Shown: piece by piece, positions 43,424-54,463 of the stretch
Layout: every line of letters starts with the position of its first letter
Position numbering within the stretch: position 1 is the first letter of the stretch
From: Taudactylus pleione
Lineage: Eukaryota > Chordata > Amphibia > Anura > Myobatrachidae
Assembly: GCA_031769625.1 (NCBI GenBank)
Contig: JAUIMM010000188.1
Location: 13,523,501-13,587,500, forward strand
Direction: 5' to 3'
DNA: 64,000 nt
Position numbers and translations under genes: made by a program
The notes under the pieces: generated by a model
The model's input: only the letters and a program-made list of their open reading frames with translations
What the model was told of the DNA's origin: nothing
Database searches by the model: none

Positions 43424-44362
43424 AGGGGCCTATTCATCATACCTAAAAATTCTCTGGAGGTAATTCGGTTTAGAGCTCGCATGGAGTTTTACCTAATTAC
43501 CGGAGGAATTCATCATTCCTCCTCTCCATAACTATCTATTATGAAAAGCTGTCATTTTTGCGATGACAGCTGTTTGGGAAACAGATCGTTTTCCCGATCT
43601 ACACTAACTTACTGCAGCTGGAATCCGTGCTGTGCCTGCGCTGTTACATCTATAAAACCAGCGCATGCGCAGTACTGCTTACAGATGCGGTCATTTTGTG
43701 TCCCCCTCCCCTGCACTTACCTGCCCGCTGCAGCACCTCCGGTGGCTGCTCTGATACGTGTTCTCCCAGCAGCCCACAGTACAGCTTAGAAAAAATAAAT
43801 AAATCTATACACCAGACTGAATGGTCCGACACTACTAACATCCAGTCAGAAGCTGCCTCTGTGGTGATTGTATCTAAAGGTAGGTCACCTTGACAAAAGG
43901 GTGGAATTGCCCTGAAACGTTGCAAATAAATGTTTTATTGATCGATTAAGACCTCCAGTGCCGCTTATATATATATATATTTTTAACTTCACTGTTTTCG
44001 CCTCTTCAGTCGGGAGGTCGGGATCCGCAGCTGCAGTGGCCAGGTAGGTGGGGGACAGGGAGGTGAGCGGAGGAGAGAAGGGGGGTACACAGTTACCGCA
44101 GCTGTAATCAGTGCTGTGCATGGGCAGATTTCGTGAACGTAACGGCACGTGCACAGCACTGATTACAGCTGCAGTAAGTTAGTGTAGAGAGGGAAAAGTT
44201 TCTATTTCCTGAAAAGCGGTCATTGTACAAATGACAGCTTTTCGGAATAGATACTGATGGAGAGGAGGAATGATGGATTCCTCCGGTAATTAGGTAGAAC
44301 TCCATCCCAGTTCTAAACCTAATTACCTCCATCGATTTTTTTAGGGTTGATGAATAGGCCCC
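43424..44362. mobile_element. Harbinger-like MITE (GGGGCCTATTCATCAT), 939 bp
   Basis: Left GGGGCCTATTCATCATACCT, right GGTTGATGAATAGGCCCC, with perfect TTA duplications (43421-43423, 44363-44365). The outer arms pair through GGTAATT/AATTACC and TGTCATTTTTGCGATGACAG. An inner segment has GCTGTAATCAGTGCTGTGCA with its inverse. The middle (43880-43990) has unrelated sequence with a short TA run, possibly another insertion. Confidence 0.85.
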
Positions 44363-44565
44363 TTAAAGTTAAACATATCTCAAGACAGGTGCAGCACAAA
44401 ATACTGCCGCTGAAGCCTAAGTGTGTGGCCACATTTCTGCATGTGCGCAGAAGACGACATTTTATTTACTACCAGTTATTATATAGCACACACATTTTGC
44501 AGTGTTCTACAGAGGATAGTTGGCCACTCACATCACTCCCTGCCCCAGTGGAGCGTACAATCTAT

Positions 44566-44929
44566 GGGGTCTATTTACTAAGCAGTGTTAAGAGACAGAG
44601 TGAAAAGTGATAAGGTGCCAGCCAATCAGCTCCCAACTGTCATCTCACAGGCTCCCAACTGCCATCTCACAGGCTCCCAAATGCCATCTCACAGGCTCCC
44701 AAATGCCATCTCACAGGCTCCCAACTGCCATCTCACAGGCTCCCAAATGCCATCTCACAGGCTACCAACTACCATCTCACAGGCTCCCAACTGCCATCTC
44801 ACAGGCTCCCAACTGCCATCTCACACGCTGTGTTTGAAAAATGACAGTTGGGAGCAGATTGGCTGGCACCTTATCAATTTCTTATTGCTTTTCACTCTGT
44901 CTCCTAACACTGCTTAGTAAATAGACCCC
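44566..44929. mobile_element. GGGGTCTATTTACTAA hairpin MITE with expanded arm
   Basis: GGGGTCTATTTACTAAGCAG to TGCTTAGTAAATAGACCCC, inserted in the SINE with TAT duplicated (44563-44565, 44930-44932). About twice the length of its relatives because of a 22-bp tandem expansion in one arm. Confidence 0.95.
44630..44827. repeat. 22-bp tandem array, 9 copies, inside a MITE arm
   Basis: CTCCCAACTGCCATCTCACA+GG repeats at 44630, 44652 and so on to 44806. Variants are AAATGCC, ACTACC and TACC. Related MITEs have a single unit at the same position. Confidence 0.95.
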
Positions 44930-45080
44930 TATATTCCCTATCACATGCGCGCACACACACAGTAATTTTTTGTTGGGAGCCAATTAACCTACCAGTATAT
45001 TTTTGGAGTGTGGGAGGACAACGGAGCATCCGGAGGAAACGCACGCAAGCACAGGGAGAATATACAAACTCCACACAAGT

Positions 45081-45765
45081 AGGGCATTTTACATGTAACT
45101 GTACATCAGGCCCTGTGTGTGCATTCAGTGCGCAGCGAATCACAAACTGATTATCCCCCATTACCAGCCATAATTCGCTCTGACAGGTTGTCTGTTCATT
45201 AGTTATCCCGATGGAGAAACTCCCAGTTTAAATTATTTTCAGCATTCACTCCTAAAACTTCCATATTGGTGAACGTCAGGCAGCTTTCTCTGGAATACGT
45301 AATGAACGCTTAGGCTCAGTGGTCCCTTCATTTTTCCTTGTTCTTATTATATCACTGTCAGATTGTTGAAAAGTGAAGACCGCAATTGAGGGGAGCGCGA
45401 GACGCTCTGAAGCTTAAGATAAACAGAACATGAGATTTTATATGGGAAAAGGATATTGCATCATTAAAAAGGTTAATGAGCTTAGCAGGATGGAAACCCA
45501 CTAACCTAACAAGAGCGCAATTAAAGAGAATTGCATCCATTCATCACTGTCCTGCGGCTGGGAGGCAGTCAACATGTTTCCATGGGGCCTGAGCACAATA
45601 TTCCGATCTCTTGTGTTACCTCTGCGCTGGGTCTTTTGTCAGCCGATAAACTTCACAGCAAAAAGATGATGAAATCATGAAAGGAGGACACGCTAACTAA
45701 ATAGACTGGCAGCACGGCACCATCATACCAAACAGAGGTAACCAATGGGCTCTGGTACAGATTTT
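45081..45765. other. unassigned, apparently single-copy sequence
   Basis: No repeat ends recognised. 45180-45640 is balanced, with motifs such as TTCATTAGTTATCCCGATGG and AGAGCGCAATTAAAGAGAAT. Candidate conserved non-coding DNA. Confidence 0.4.
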
Positions 45766-46224
45766 GGGTCTCATTAAGACCCGCTCGCGAGCGCAGGACG
45801 CTCAATGGTACCCAAATGCGCATGCGCACGATGGAGGCTGCTCCGTCGTGCACATGCGCGAGACCCGGCGAGCGACGGGGAAGCTGTCGCTTGGGGTCTC
45901 GCACCAAAGGGGGCGTGCTGTCGATGGTGAGTGACAGCACGCCCCCTTTGGTGGGCATGCCGGGGCGTGGCTGCCCAGACGGAGGCGTTCCCATGGGAAG
46001 GCCTACCGTCTGGTTCCGGCCCCACTGACATCACTAGTGATGTCAGTGGGAGTGATTTTGGCTCTGATAGAGCCAAAATCACTCCAGGGTTTGCGGCAAC
46101 GAGACCCTACCGCAGGGTCTCGTCGCAAGCCCGATGGTCGCGATGGTCTTGACCAAAAAAAAAAAAAAAACGCCCTGATTCAGAGCGGGCGCTCGTTCAG
46201 AGTGTCCGGCTCTGAATCAGGCCC
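45766..46224. mobile_element. serial-hairpin Harbinger-like MITE, copy B
   Basis: Left GGGTCTCATTAAGACCCGCT, right CTCTGAATCAGGCCC then TAA. Stems in order: ATGCGCATGCGCACGATGGA with an inverse (45817-45859), CCAAAGGGGGCGTGCTGTC with GACAGCACGCCCCCTTTGG (45904-45951), AGACGGAGGCGTTCCCATGG with its partner, CCACTGACATCACTAGTGAT (46022-46049), AGTGATTTTGGCTCT with its inverse (46051-46084), CAACGAGACCCTACCGCAGG. Colinear with copies A and C. Confidence 0.9.
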
Positions 46225-46306
46225 TAAGTTATTTCTTTTCAACTGCTTGTCCTTGAAGCATCTACAGGATAATGCACAGCCCTTACTGCCAAATGTAAAT
46301 ATCTAA

Positions 46307-46615
46307 TGGTGCTTAACGATATTGTTGAACGATCTTCCGAGTGTGCTGGATGATCGATACCGATCATCCACAACACCACCAACCCACCAACGATGGCCAA
46401 CGACCCACGATCAAAGATCGCGGGTCCCTATAGTAACCTGGTCGATATCGATCAGGTTGGCCTGCATGCACGGTCGATGGACGATATCTTTATCGTCCAT
46501 ACGTGCCCGCGCATCGCAGGTCGTTGGTGGGTTGGAAGCACCGAAAAATCCACGATATGAACGATAACGATATGATAGATATCATTCATTTTAATCGTAC
46601 CGTGTGTACTCACCA
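46307..46615. mobile_element. serial-hairpin MITE, TGGTGCTTAACGAT copy
   Basis: Left TGGTGCTTAACGATATTG, right CGTACCGTGTGTACTCACCA, flanked by TAA (46304-46306, 46616-46618). Colinear with 10811-11145: GTGTGCTGGATGATCGATAC, GGTCCCTATAGTAACCTG, CGATGGACGATATCTTTATC. Confidence 0.85.
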
Positions 46616-46814
46616 TAAATAGTCGCAAAGACGTTCCGCTACAATATACTAAAGGGCTTGGGAAAGTAAACAAAATTTTATTTGTTTTATTTGGACCCCA
46701 ATTGTTCATTCTAGCACCCTGCAACTGCCACAACCCGTGCAGTTCCGCTTTCCTGCCTGTGTCCCGAAAAATAATCCACGATAAGTGCCTTTTGTCGCCC
46801 AAAAAAAGGAGAGA

Positions 46815-46998
46815 ACACATAGGGCCGCGAGCTTATCGCGGCCTCTATGTGTTAACGGGCGAACTATCCTATTATTTCGCCCGAATAGGATAGGGAGTAA
46901 AAAAATATCTGCAAAAATCGGGTATTATTGGCGAAAAACCGATCGCGGGCAACAATTAGCGCCTGAACAGTGTTCGGGGCTAATTGGATATGGCCCCA
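46815..46998. mobile_element. MITE right half (GGCCATATCCAATTAGC end)
   Basis: The right end GGGGCTAATTGGATATGGCC resembles GGGCC-ATTCAATTAG termini. The hairpin CACATAGGGCCGCGAGCTTA with CGCGGCCTCTATGTG lies at 46819-46853, and a second around CTATCCTATTATTTCGCCCG. The left end was not found. Confidence 0.4.
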
Positions 46999-47794
46999 AG
47001 TTGCACTGTGCACAGCTCCAGAGAGATGGTCGGTCTAATGGGAGTGTGGCAGGCGTGTCACAGAAGTGGCCGCCGACTCAGACGATATCATACAATGCTG
47101 CAAATTAAAAAATAAATAAAAAAAAGCAGCACTGACACTTCTGGTTTAAAGTAAACCAGTCACTACACACGGTGGGGCAGCCATTTTGTGATCATTTCTT
47201 TTACTAACTGAACTGACAGACATTCTCATGACTGCGAATAACCAAATCATTAGGATCCAGTCACATCACTGACCCCACACAAAACTACAGGTGCAACAGA
47301 AGCCTTGAAACTGGGAACTCTGGGTAGTGACATGCAAATTCACAGCATTGCATCATCCATCACCATATTCCACAGCAATGTACACAGGGAAACAGGAGAC
47401 CACCCCGCTCAGTGCCCCTTCTGACCAGAAAGGCCAGCGGCCCTCAACAGTGATTGATGAGCCAATGAAGCTACACACGAAAAAAAAAGAAGCAGAGAAC
47501 TTCCTCTTAACAAAGTTATATTGTAATCCTAGGTAGATGCAACCCTTGGGGACAGCAGTCATTTACTCCGACACGTTAGTTCACATTTTGATCTAATATT
47601 CACCCAAATATGTAGATACCAGATGTGTACAAACTTCTACAAGGTTTTATCCCCTCACAGGATTAAATATTGTGAGGGGCCGAAACTTATCCATGGCGCA
47701 GCGGTCAGAATGATTGGCTGCAATAATGCAATTCCAACCAGAACGTACAGAGGTTGCGGTGAGCATTCCGCCAGTCACCGGAACCTTACTGATC
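46999..47794. other. unassigned sequence
   Basis: Nothing recognised; an A-run with TAAATAAATAAAAAAA near 47110. Confidence 0.45.
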
Positions 47795-48195
47795 GCATAT
47801 GTACTAACATATACGATTAGTATCGCAAAGGACAGCTCTTGCGATAAGAGCTGTGCTTTGGGAAGTAGCAGACGGCAGGTGAGGAGGGTCTCCATGGGAC
47901 CCCGCCCCCTCCGAGCCCCGGGAGCTTCCTGCTGGTCACATGTGCAGGAAGCCCCGGGCTCCTCCTCCTCCTCCCTGCACTCGGAAGAAGATTAGGAGGA
48001 GGACGACGACCCAGGAGGAGCACGGGCCCGCGACCATGGAGAGTCAGATGAGTGGGGGCCATTGCTGGGCAACAGCGAAGCGTTGGTTGTGGGGTGCGGT
48101 AAGAAGCCCATAGGCTTCTATAGGATAAAGCCAGGTTTTTCTGGAGTTACCCTCCGCATCGGTAATAGGGTGGCCGGGGCTTAGTACATATGGAA
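47795..48195. mobile_element. possible MITE bounded by CATATGTACTAA inverted repeats
   Basis: GCATATGTACTAACATATAC at 47797 and TTAGTACATATGG at 48181 are inverse. An inner hairpin GACAGCTCTTGCGATAAGAG is present. The middle is a GC-rich GGAGGA-rich block. Confidence 0.4.
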
Positions 48196-48259
48196 ATGCG
48201 GGAGAAACCCCAAAAACTGTTTTTTTTACCGCATTTTTCCTTTATTACATCCCGCCCAG

Positions 48260-48334
48260 TATGTCCTGTGCTTGTATGTCCTGTGCTTGTATGTCCTGTG
48301 CTTGTATGTCCTGTGCTTGTATGTCATGCGTGTG
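48260..48334. repeat. 15-bp tandem repeat, 4 copies plus one diverged
   Basis: TATGTCCTGTGCTTG at 48260, 48275, 48290 and 48305, then TATGTCATGCGTGTG. The period is a multiple of three, so a repeated MSCAC-type reading arises by chance. Confidence 0.95.
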
Positions 48335-48404
48335 TTCCTGCCCGAGGCACAGAGTAATGTATGTGCTACACATGGTTTTATGTTTTCCCTCTGCAACAAA
48401 CTAT

Positions 48405-49214
48405 GGGCCCGATTCATCACGAATGGCAATTGCAACCGCGTACGCAGATTGGGCGATGGTGCGCACAGTGCATGCACCACAGTGCGGGTGCGCAGGACAG
48501 TATTGCGATCTCGCACGCAGATAGAAAGCCGTCGCAGAGTGAGTGACGGGACGTCAGCGTTTGGGGAGTGGTGACGGGGGATGTGGTCTTAGAAACGCAG
48601 GCGCGCCTATCCGTTTCAACACAGTTTCCGGAGCGGGCATAAATTAGCCACTGCAACGGCATGCGCAGCTTGAGTACTGACAGGGCGTGGCCTAATCTCG
48701 GGAGGCGTGGCCACGCCCCTTCCCGGAAAAAAAAGCTTTGCAGCGCTGCGCGCTGGGGAGGGTCGGGGGTCATAGAGCCCCCGGTGTCCTGCTCAAAGCC
48801 AGGGGGGGCGTGATCAGTGTGATCGCTCACCCCCACAGGCATAGGAGACTGCTGTGGCTGCCGCTCAGCATCCACGAGCAGTCTCCCACTGCAGCTCAGC
48901 TGTGTGCTGGGCTGCCATGAGGGAGGGGGGGCGCGCAGGACCCGGGCCCCTCAGGAAGCCCGGGTAATCTGTACCCGCACCCCCCTCTCGGCGCCCCTGG
49001 CGACCAGACTTGCAATTTCTGAGACAGGTCAGAGCTGCTGTAGTTCCACGTGAGGGGCCACGGTTACCGATGTCTACGCAGGACTGCGAGGTATTACGGA
49101 TTTGAGAAAGCGGTAGTGGGCGTCTCTATGCTGGCGGAGCGGTTCCAAACATTAGCATATTTTCGAGGAAGACTGCGTCAATATCACAATAGTGATCCAT
49201 GATGAATCAGGCCC
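48405..49214. mobile_element. Harbinger-like MITE (GGGCCCGATTCATCAC) with GC-rich insert
   Basis: Left GGGCCCGATTCATCACGAAT, right GATCCATGATGAATCAGGCC, with TAT duplications (48402-48404, 49215-49217). The flanking arms GCAATTGCAACCGCGTACGC and ATTTCTGAGACAGG-side sequence surround a GC-rich block at about 48690-49010 (GGGAGGCGTGGCCACGCCCC) that may be a separate insertion. Confidence 0.8.
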
Positions 49215-49345
49215 TATGAATAAACTTGAATTACCCAAGTTAAATATTCAGGACACTTTCAAACAGGACAAGCCCAATATAGCATTACAGATTCCGCCCC
49301 ACTATGATGTCACACGCATCCTTTATCACTAGGCCACTCCCCCCA

Positions 49346-49581
49346 CCCCCCTAAGTCCGCCCAATGTGTGTGTCGGGCCTGACATCCCAACTGGCCGGGC
49401 ATTTAAAACTGCCCGCCCAGTTGAGCTGTCACACACCGCCGGGTCCTTGCAGCATGTGTACGTGCGATCGGCAGGTTGTCCGTACACACCAGCAGATGCA
49501 CAGATATATCTGCAGATATATCGCCCATCGGCTGTGCTGTCCAATTGAGCAGGCAATATATCGCCCACTGTGTACCCAGCT
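49346..49581. mobile_element. GTGTACCCAGCT-ended MITE, left-degraded
   Basis: Right end GCCCACTGTGTACCCAGCT. Stems ACTGGCCGGGCATTTAAAAC with TGCCCGCCCAGTTGAG, and AGATATATCTGCAGATATAT. Shares its middle with 17920-18290. Confidence 0.65.
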
Positions 49582-49700
49582 TGAATGTCTGATAGGAAAG
49601 CTCGGGGGGGGGGGGGGGGGGATTTTGAATGAAGGAATTTTGGTAGACAAGAAAATTATGATAGAACGCTACTGAATAGTGAGCTCTGCAGACAGACTTA

Positions 49701-49874
49701 GGGGTCTATTTACTAAGCAGTGTTAGGAGAAGTGAAAAGTGATAAGGTGCCAGCCGATCAGCTCCTAACTGTCATCTCACAGGCTGTGTTTGAAAAATGA
49801 CAGTTGGGAACTGATTGGCTGGCACCTTATCACTTTTCCCTCTGTCTCCTAACACTGCTTAGTAACTAGGCACC
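49701..49874. mobile_element. GGGGTCTATTTACTAA hairpin MITE
   Basis: Perfect TTA duplications (49698-49700, 49875-49877). Left GGGGTCTATTTACTAAGCAG, right TGCTTAGTAACTAGGCACC. Lacks the GACAGAG part of one arm. Confidence 0.95.
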
Positions 49875-49877
49875 TTA

Positions 49878-50555
49878 GTAGCGCCACCTCAGACACCAGG
49901 AGTCTTACAGCAGGATATTTTTGCATGTTGGTTCCTTTAACGTATCTTACAGGAGCAGCTTCTAGCAAAGAAAGGCTCGCTTGTCTAGTAATTTATGCTT
50001 TTATTAATCTGTGTGCACACATTTCCTGGCAGCTCCGCCATAATGCTGCTGGCACGCTCTGGATGAGCATACTATACCAGACTGAATGGGAGCTGAGCCC
50101 TCAGTTCCAGGGAAGCCCGGCATGCCCACAATCAGGAAACAAATGAGAAGCAGAGGCTCCCACAGCAGGAACGTCGCGGGACGCTCTCGGATTCATTTAG
50201 TGGTAGCCCCGATACGGCGACTGGGTGGGAACTGCAACAATTCCCTCCAGGTATTGCCGAGATCTCTTTGCTACTTTGTATCACTAGAATCCTATATAAA
50301 CTAGTGAGGGGACAGACTTCTATTAGCATGAGAGGGAGGAATATTGTTTCACAGACAGACAATGCACCGGGCCCACTTCATACAACGTTTGCAGGGGCAA
50401 GGATTAACGTTCTACTTAGGCCCCAAATCAGTTTACTTATAAACTATTATTCTTCTCTGATGAACAATTAGGAAAACGCCAATGGAAGATCATCAGGAGG
50501 AAACTGTGTTTTTGCTGTTGAATTAAATAGATTATTCTTCGTCACTTATTGTGAC
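49878..50555. other. unassigned sequence
   Basis: No repeat or exon recognised. Confidence 0.45.
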
Positions 50556-50627
50556 TGGACCAAGTGGTCAAGATGTAGGCCACGGCACTGAGGGGGTTAA
50601 TCCCTGGTGCCGCAGCACCATTTTCAT

Positions 50628-50720
50628 ATGAACCACCTGCCCCAGGCTGGTTATTTTTGTTTGTATGGTCTGCCTGTGTCTGCATGGGTTTCCTCCCACA
50701 CCCCAAAAATATACTGGTAG
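50628..50720 (+). mobile_element. SINE central-domain fragment
   Basis: TGCATGGGTTTCCTCCCACA, CCCCAAAAATATACTGGTAG matches the central domain of the SINEs at 42034 and 25941. The head is degraded, and the tail is replaced after GGTAGG by GGTGGCGTATCTATAATGGG, which looks like the end of another repeat. Confidence 0.6.
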
Positions 50721-50769
50721 GCGGTGGCGTATCTATAATGGGTGCAGTGTGTGCGGGGCAAACCAAAAA

Positions 50770-52990
50770 TGTACTAAAAAGAGATTTAAAAAAGTAAATA
50801 AATAAAAAATAATTCATCATACATTGAAGTTTTATTCAGCAATTTAAATTCACTGATCCTTCTCCTTTAAATGCAGCTAATTGCTTCAAATACATTTTAT
50901 TCGCCACAACTCGCCCCCCCCCCCCCCCCACATTTGTTAAATAAATGCATAAAGTTCATTTAAATATATGTTTAAACATTGCCTGGAAGAGCAGCATAAA
51001 ATATACGTTGTGACAAGTCTGCGCAGTCTCTCCCCTTTGTGTGATCGCACTGAATTCACTCCTACTTTCAGGTCTGGGGGATGGGGGGGGAGAGACAGGG
51101 GATGCGGATGATTTTAAGGTAGCAGCAGCAACAACACAACAGACAGCTGGTGTTTGGGTGGTGGTAAATCACCCTGAAATGAGCCTCTTCCCTCTGCTCA
51201 ATGAGGCCTAAACAACAAAAGGAAAGGCACAGCTTGCAGCCGGACAGCCGGCTGGCCAGACACACATGACAGCTTCATTCAGGATCTTGGAGTCCATACA
51301 AGAGCTTAGAAATCAATCCGACATTCTGCGACCTCAGACAATGCCCCAAATCTTCTCAGAATCTAAGCGCCAAATGAGGGAGAGCATTCATGGCAGATCA
51401 AACCGTGGACCTGGCACTGAATAGGGGCTCAGGAGGGGGGGGGGGGGGAGGAACAAAATATATATATTGCCAGTTTAGTAATGGTGTGGTCCCTCTGCCC
51501 AGTTCCAGTCTCTGCTGGTCCCACTCACACTGGAGGTCATGCTTTGCAAATCTTGCAGCAGCGGTAATGGGACGCTTTTTTTTTTTTTAAAAGGTGGGCG
51601 ACACCATTACACGGGCCTCACCCCACAACTCCATATTAACCATTATCTCACGGTGAAAGTTGCTACCCGCAAGCCAGAAAGAGGAGGTCACGATGTACAC
51701 AGAGATTTGACAACCAAATGACCTTAACTGCTACCACTACAACTCCCAGCAAGCTGGCGATTGGCTCCAAGCTCAACACATCTTTGAGATTTACAAATTA
51801 CGTAACCGCAGACATTTGCGCACGACTGCCTGGTACGTTCAAACCAAAATAATTATTTTAATTTTTTTTTAAATTTCCTGTTTTTGCGCCTTTCAGTTGC
51901 TTCGTTTCAATTCCCGACACGGAACGGGAGACACGGATTGTTATCCAACTTTGCGCGCATACCAGACTTGTGCTAATAAGCCCTCCCATAAATGAATGAA
52001 ACCAGGCTTCACGTAATTAGCATGGAAATACGCTGCACGAGTGATCTCAGTCACTGCCTTCAGAGGAATCATCCATTCCAGACAGACAGGTCCATTTTAG
52101 AACCTCTTAGTAACCGACAAGATTTCCTGCCCTAACTGTCAGAGAAACAAGGGGCTAATTTATTTCTGCGTGTTCAGTGTGTAAGGTTGTGAGTATCCCC
52201 CTCTTCCACAACAAGCTTTAATGAGGTGGATCAGCATAATTTAGATAGGACTGGGGGGGGGGGGGGGGAGGGGACGAGACACTAAAGGGATAAACCACAT
52301 AGAATTTCTGCTCGTCCACAATAGAAAATTGAATCCAATTTTCCCCGTCAGGTCTTAGGCTTTTTTTTTTTTTTTTTCTTTCTCTCTTGGCCTTTGTAAC
52401 TTACCTCCTCCAATCCACTTCTCAGCAGGGATCAAAATTAAACAGGCTGCCCATATGCCGTGTCTGCTCCCCTCACTGCCATCTGGCCTATTTGCTCAGC
52501 CAAAGAGGAGGAGGAGGAGGAAGGCTAGACACAATGAGATAGAAGGTGATGACGTTGTCGGCTGTCCCATCTGCTCTCTGGTCAGGCTCATGGATGATTC
52601 AGGGTAGCAGCAGCAGCAGTGACAATTAACCTAAACACTTGTCTTGTTTACTTAACCTATTCTCATATAGCAAATAGCGCACGTTGGTCGCCCACAGCCA
52701 GATGAACCGAAAAAAAGAAGACACTGAACGTTTTCACTTAAAATTCTGTTTACATTCAAAATACACCAATGCTACGCCGGGAATCACAAAATGTACTAAT
52801 CTGAGTTTACAAACCCATAATGACCTAGCCAAATAGATTAAAAAAAATAAAATTACTGACAGATACACCCAATGCTGCTTGGACAGGGAACTGTTACTAA
52901 CAGATTTCCACAGTGGAATTCCTTATAAACGCTCTTCAAATTTGCTTCCGGGCAACTTTGGTTGCTTAACTGGACATAGATGGCTGAAAG
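50770..52990. other. unassigned, largely single-copy sequence
   Basis: Homopolymer C/G runs near 50916, 51434 and 52252, a T-run near 52362 and (GGA)n near 52506. No repeat ends found. 51950-52140 (ATGAATGAAACCAGGCTTCA, CACGTAATTAGCATGG) reads like conserved non-coding DNA, with homeodomain-like TAATTA. Confidence 0.4.
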
Positions 52991-52993
52991 TAA

Positions 52994-53113
52994 AGCTGGG
53001 TACACACCATACGATGGATCGGGCGTACACACTATATGATGCGTACGATACAATGTTCCGATGAGCGTCGGAACCCTATATCGTAAAATACATTGCACAG
53101 TGTGTACTCAGCT
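52994..53113. mobile_element. compact AGCTGGGTACACAC MITE, 120 bp
   Basis: Left AGCTGGGTACACACCATACG, right CAGTGTGTACTCAGCT, flanked by TAA (52991-52993, 53114-53116). Contains GTACACACTATATGATGCGT and a small stem around CCGATGAGCGTCGG. Confidence 0.9.
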
Positions 53114-53116
53114 TAA

Positions 53117-53765
53117 GGACTGGTCCAGGTCAGTTACTTGTCAGGATCCACCAGATGTTTGCTGGGGCAGCTGGATTACCTGGTCATACATAAAATGTAA
53201 ACCACACCTGACTATATAACCGGTCAAATAACTGCATCCCAGCCTTTATACAGTTACCAAATGGTGGAGAACTTTACATTTGGACCCGGAATAAGCAGCT
53301 GGACACAGAGCTAGAGCAGATGGATCCGATTCATCACAACACATTCATTTGATTTTTTATTTTATTCCATTTTTTGTGGATTATTTTAAAAATTAGTTTG
53401 TGGCTCTACCTGGTCCTTAATGAATGTACTAAATTAAGAGATGTCAATGAACCCTGGCCTGTACAAACATGTGTCCTGCTCAACACCGTGTATCTACGAC
53501 GTAAAACCTAACATGATGTGCTCGATGGAAAGTTTGAAAATGTAACCAGGCTCTTTTCCATTTGCAGAATTGTAACATCTGTGAGATACACAAGTAGCTC
53601 ATTAAAGAGGCAGAAAGTGTCCACTAGCACACTATGGAAAAGTCCTTATCTCAGCATATCACAGTGCACTCTCTCATCTATGCACAGTGGAGGTAACCAA
53701 ATATTTGAAGTCTATAAATTTATTTTATGCCTCAGGCTTCAGAGCAGTCACTGGCTCAGTCTGTA
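53117..53765. other. unassigned sequence
   Basis: Nothing recognised. Confidence 0.45.
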
Positions 53766-53769
53766 TTCA

Positions 53770-54285
53770 TAGTGATGTCACTGGCTGGTCAATAGGCTGC
53801 ATAATTCATTATGTCACTGGCTGATCAATAAGCTGTCAAATTAGTGGCTGGGTGCTAGTGGTCGATAGGTTTTATAAATAGTGATGTCACTGGTTCCCAG
53901 TGGTCGGTAGGCTGTATAATTAGTGATGTCACTGGATCCTAGGAGTTGATAGGTTGCATAAATAGTAATGTCATTGATTCCCATTGGTCGATAGGTTGTA
54001 TAAATAGTAATGTCATTGATTCCCATTGGTCGATAGGTTGTATAAATAGTAATGTCATTGATTCCCATTGGTCGATAGGTTGTATAAATAGTAATGTCAT
54101 TGATTCCCATTGGTCGATAGGTTGTATAAATAGTAATGTCATTGATTCCCATTGGTCGATAGGTTGTATAAATATTGCTGTCACTGGTTCCTAGTGGTCT
54201 GTAGATTGTATAATTAGTGAGGTCATTGGGTCCTAGTGCTTGATGGACTGTATGATAAGGTGTACTCTTAGTGATGTCACTTTTT
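53770..54285. repeat. 42-bp minisatellite with homogenised core
   Basis: The unit GTCATTGATTCCCATTGGTC plus GATAGGTTGTATAAATAGTA and AT starts at 53970, 54012, 54054, 54096 and 54138 with virtually identical copies. Flanking units on both sides (GTCACTGGTTCCCAGTGGTC, GTCACTGGATCCTAGGAG) are diverged. The 42-bp period keeps frames open on both strands, producing a repetitive 151-aa minus-strand frame that is not a gene. Confidence 0.95.
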
Positions 54286-54320
54286 CCTATGAACACTCTG
54301 ATGTAGTTATTATCCAGTCT

Positions 54321-54463
54321 GTCAGAATTCCGACACCAGGCATCCCGACAGTTGTATTGGGGTTAGGGACTAGGGTGAATGGATAGGTTTAGGCTGCGGG
54401 GAGGGATGGTTAGGGGAAGGACTTCCCTCCATCGGTCGGGATTGCCGGCTTCGGGATTCTGAC
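54321..54463. mobile_element. short telomere-like-filled element
   Basis: GTCAGAATTCCGACACCAGG and CATCCCGAC at the left pair with GTCGGGATTGCCGGCTTCGG and GATTCTGAC at the right. The interior has GGGGTTAGGGACTAGGGTGA and GGTTTAGG, a minimal version of the family at 159, 11184 and 34024. Confidence 0.75.

Larger units (their letters stand above)
44460..45080 (-). mobile_element. tRNA-derived SINE split by a MITE
   Basis: Minus-strand SINE: the tail part at 44460-44565 and the body at 44930-45080 (CCAATTAACCTACCAGTATA, GGAGTGTGGGAGGA, CAAACTCCACAC). The junctions read ACAATCTAT ... TATATTCC, against ACAATCTATATTCC in the intact copy. The tRNA head beyond 45080 is lost. Confidence 0.85.

Noticed and set aside
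53841..54296. 151-codon minus-strand frame with repeated YRPMGINDITI-type units
   Set aside because: Direct product of the 42-bp tandem repeat; the opposite strand is open too.
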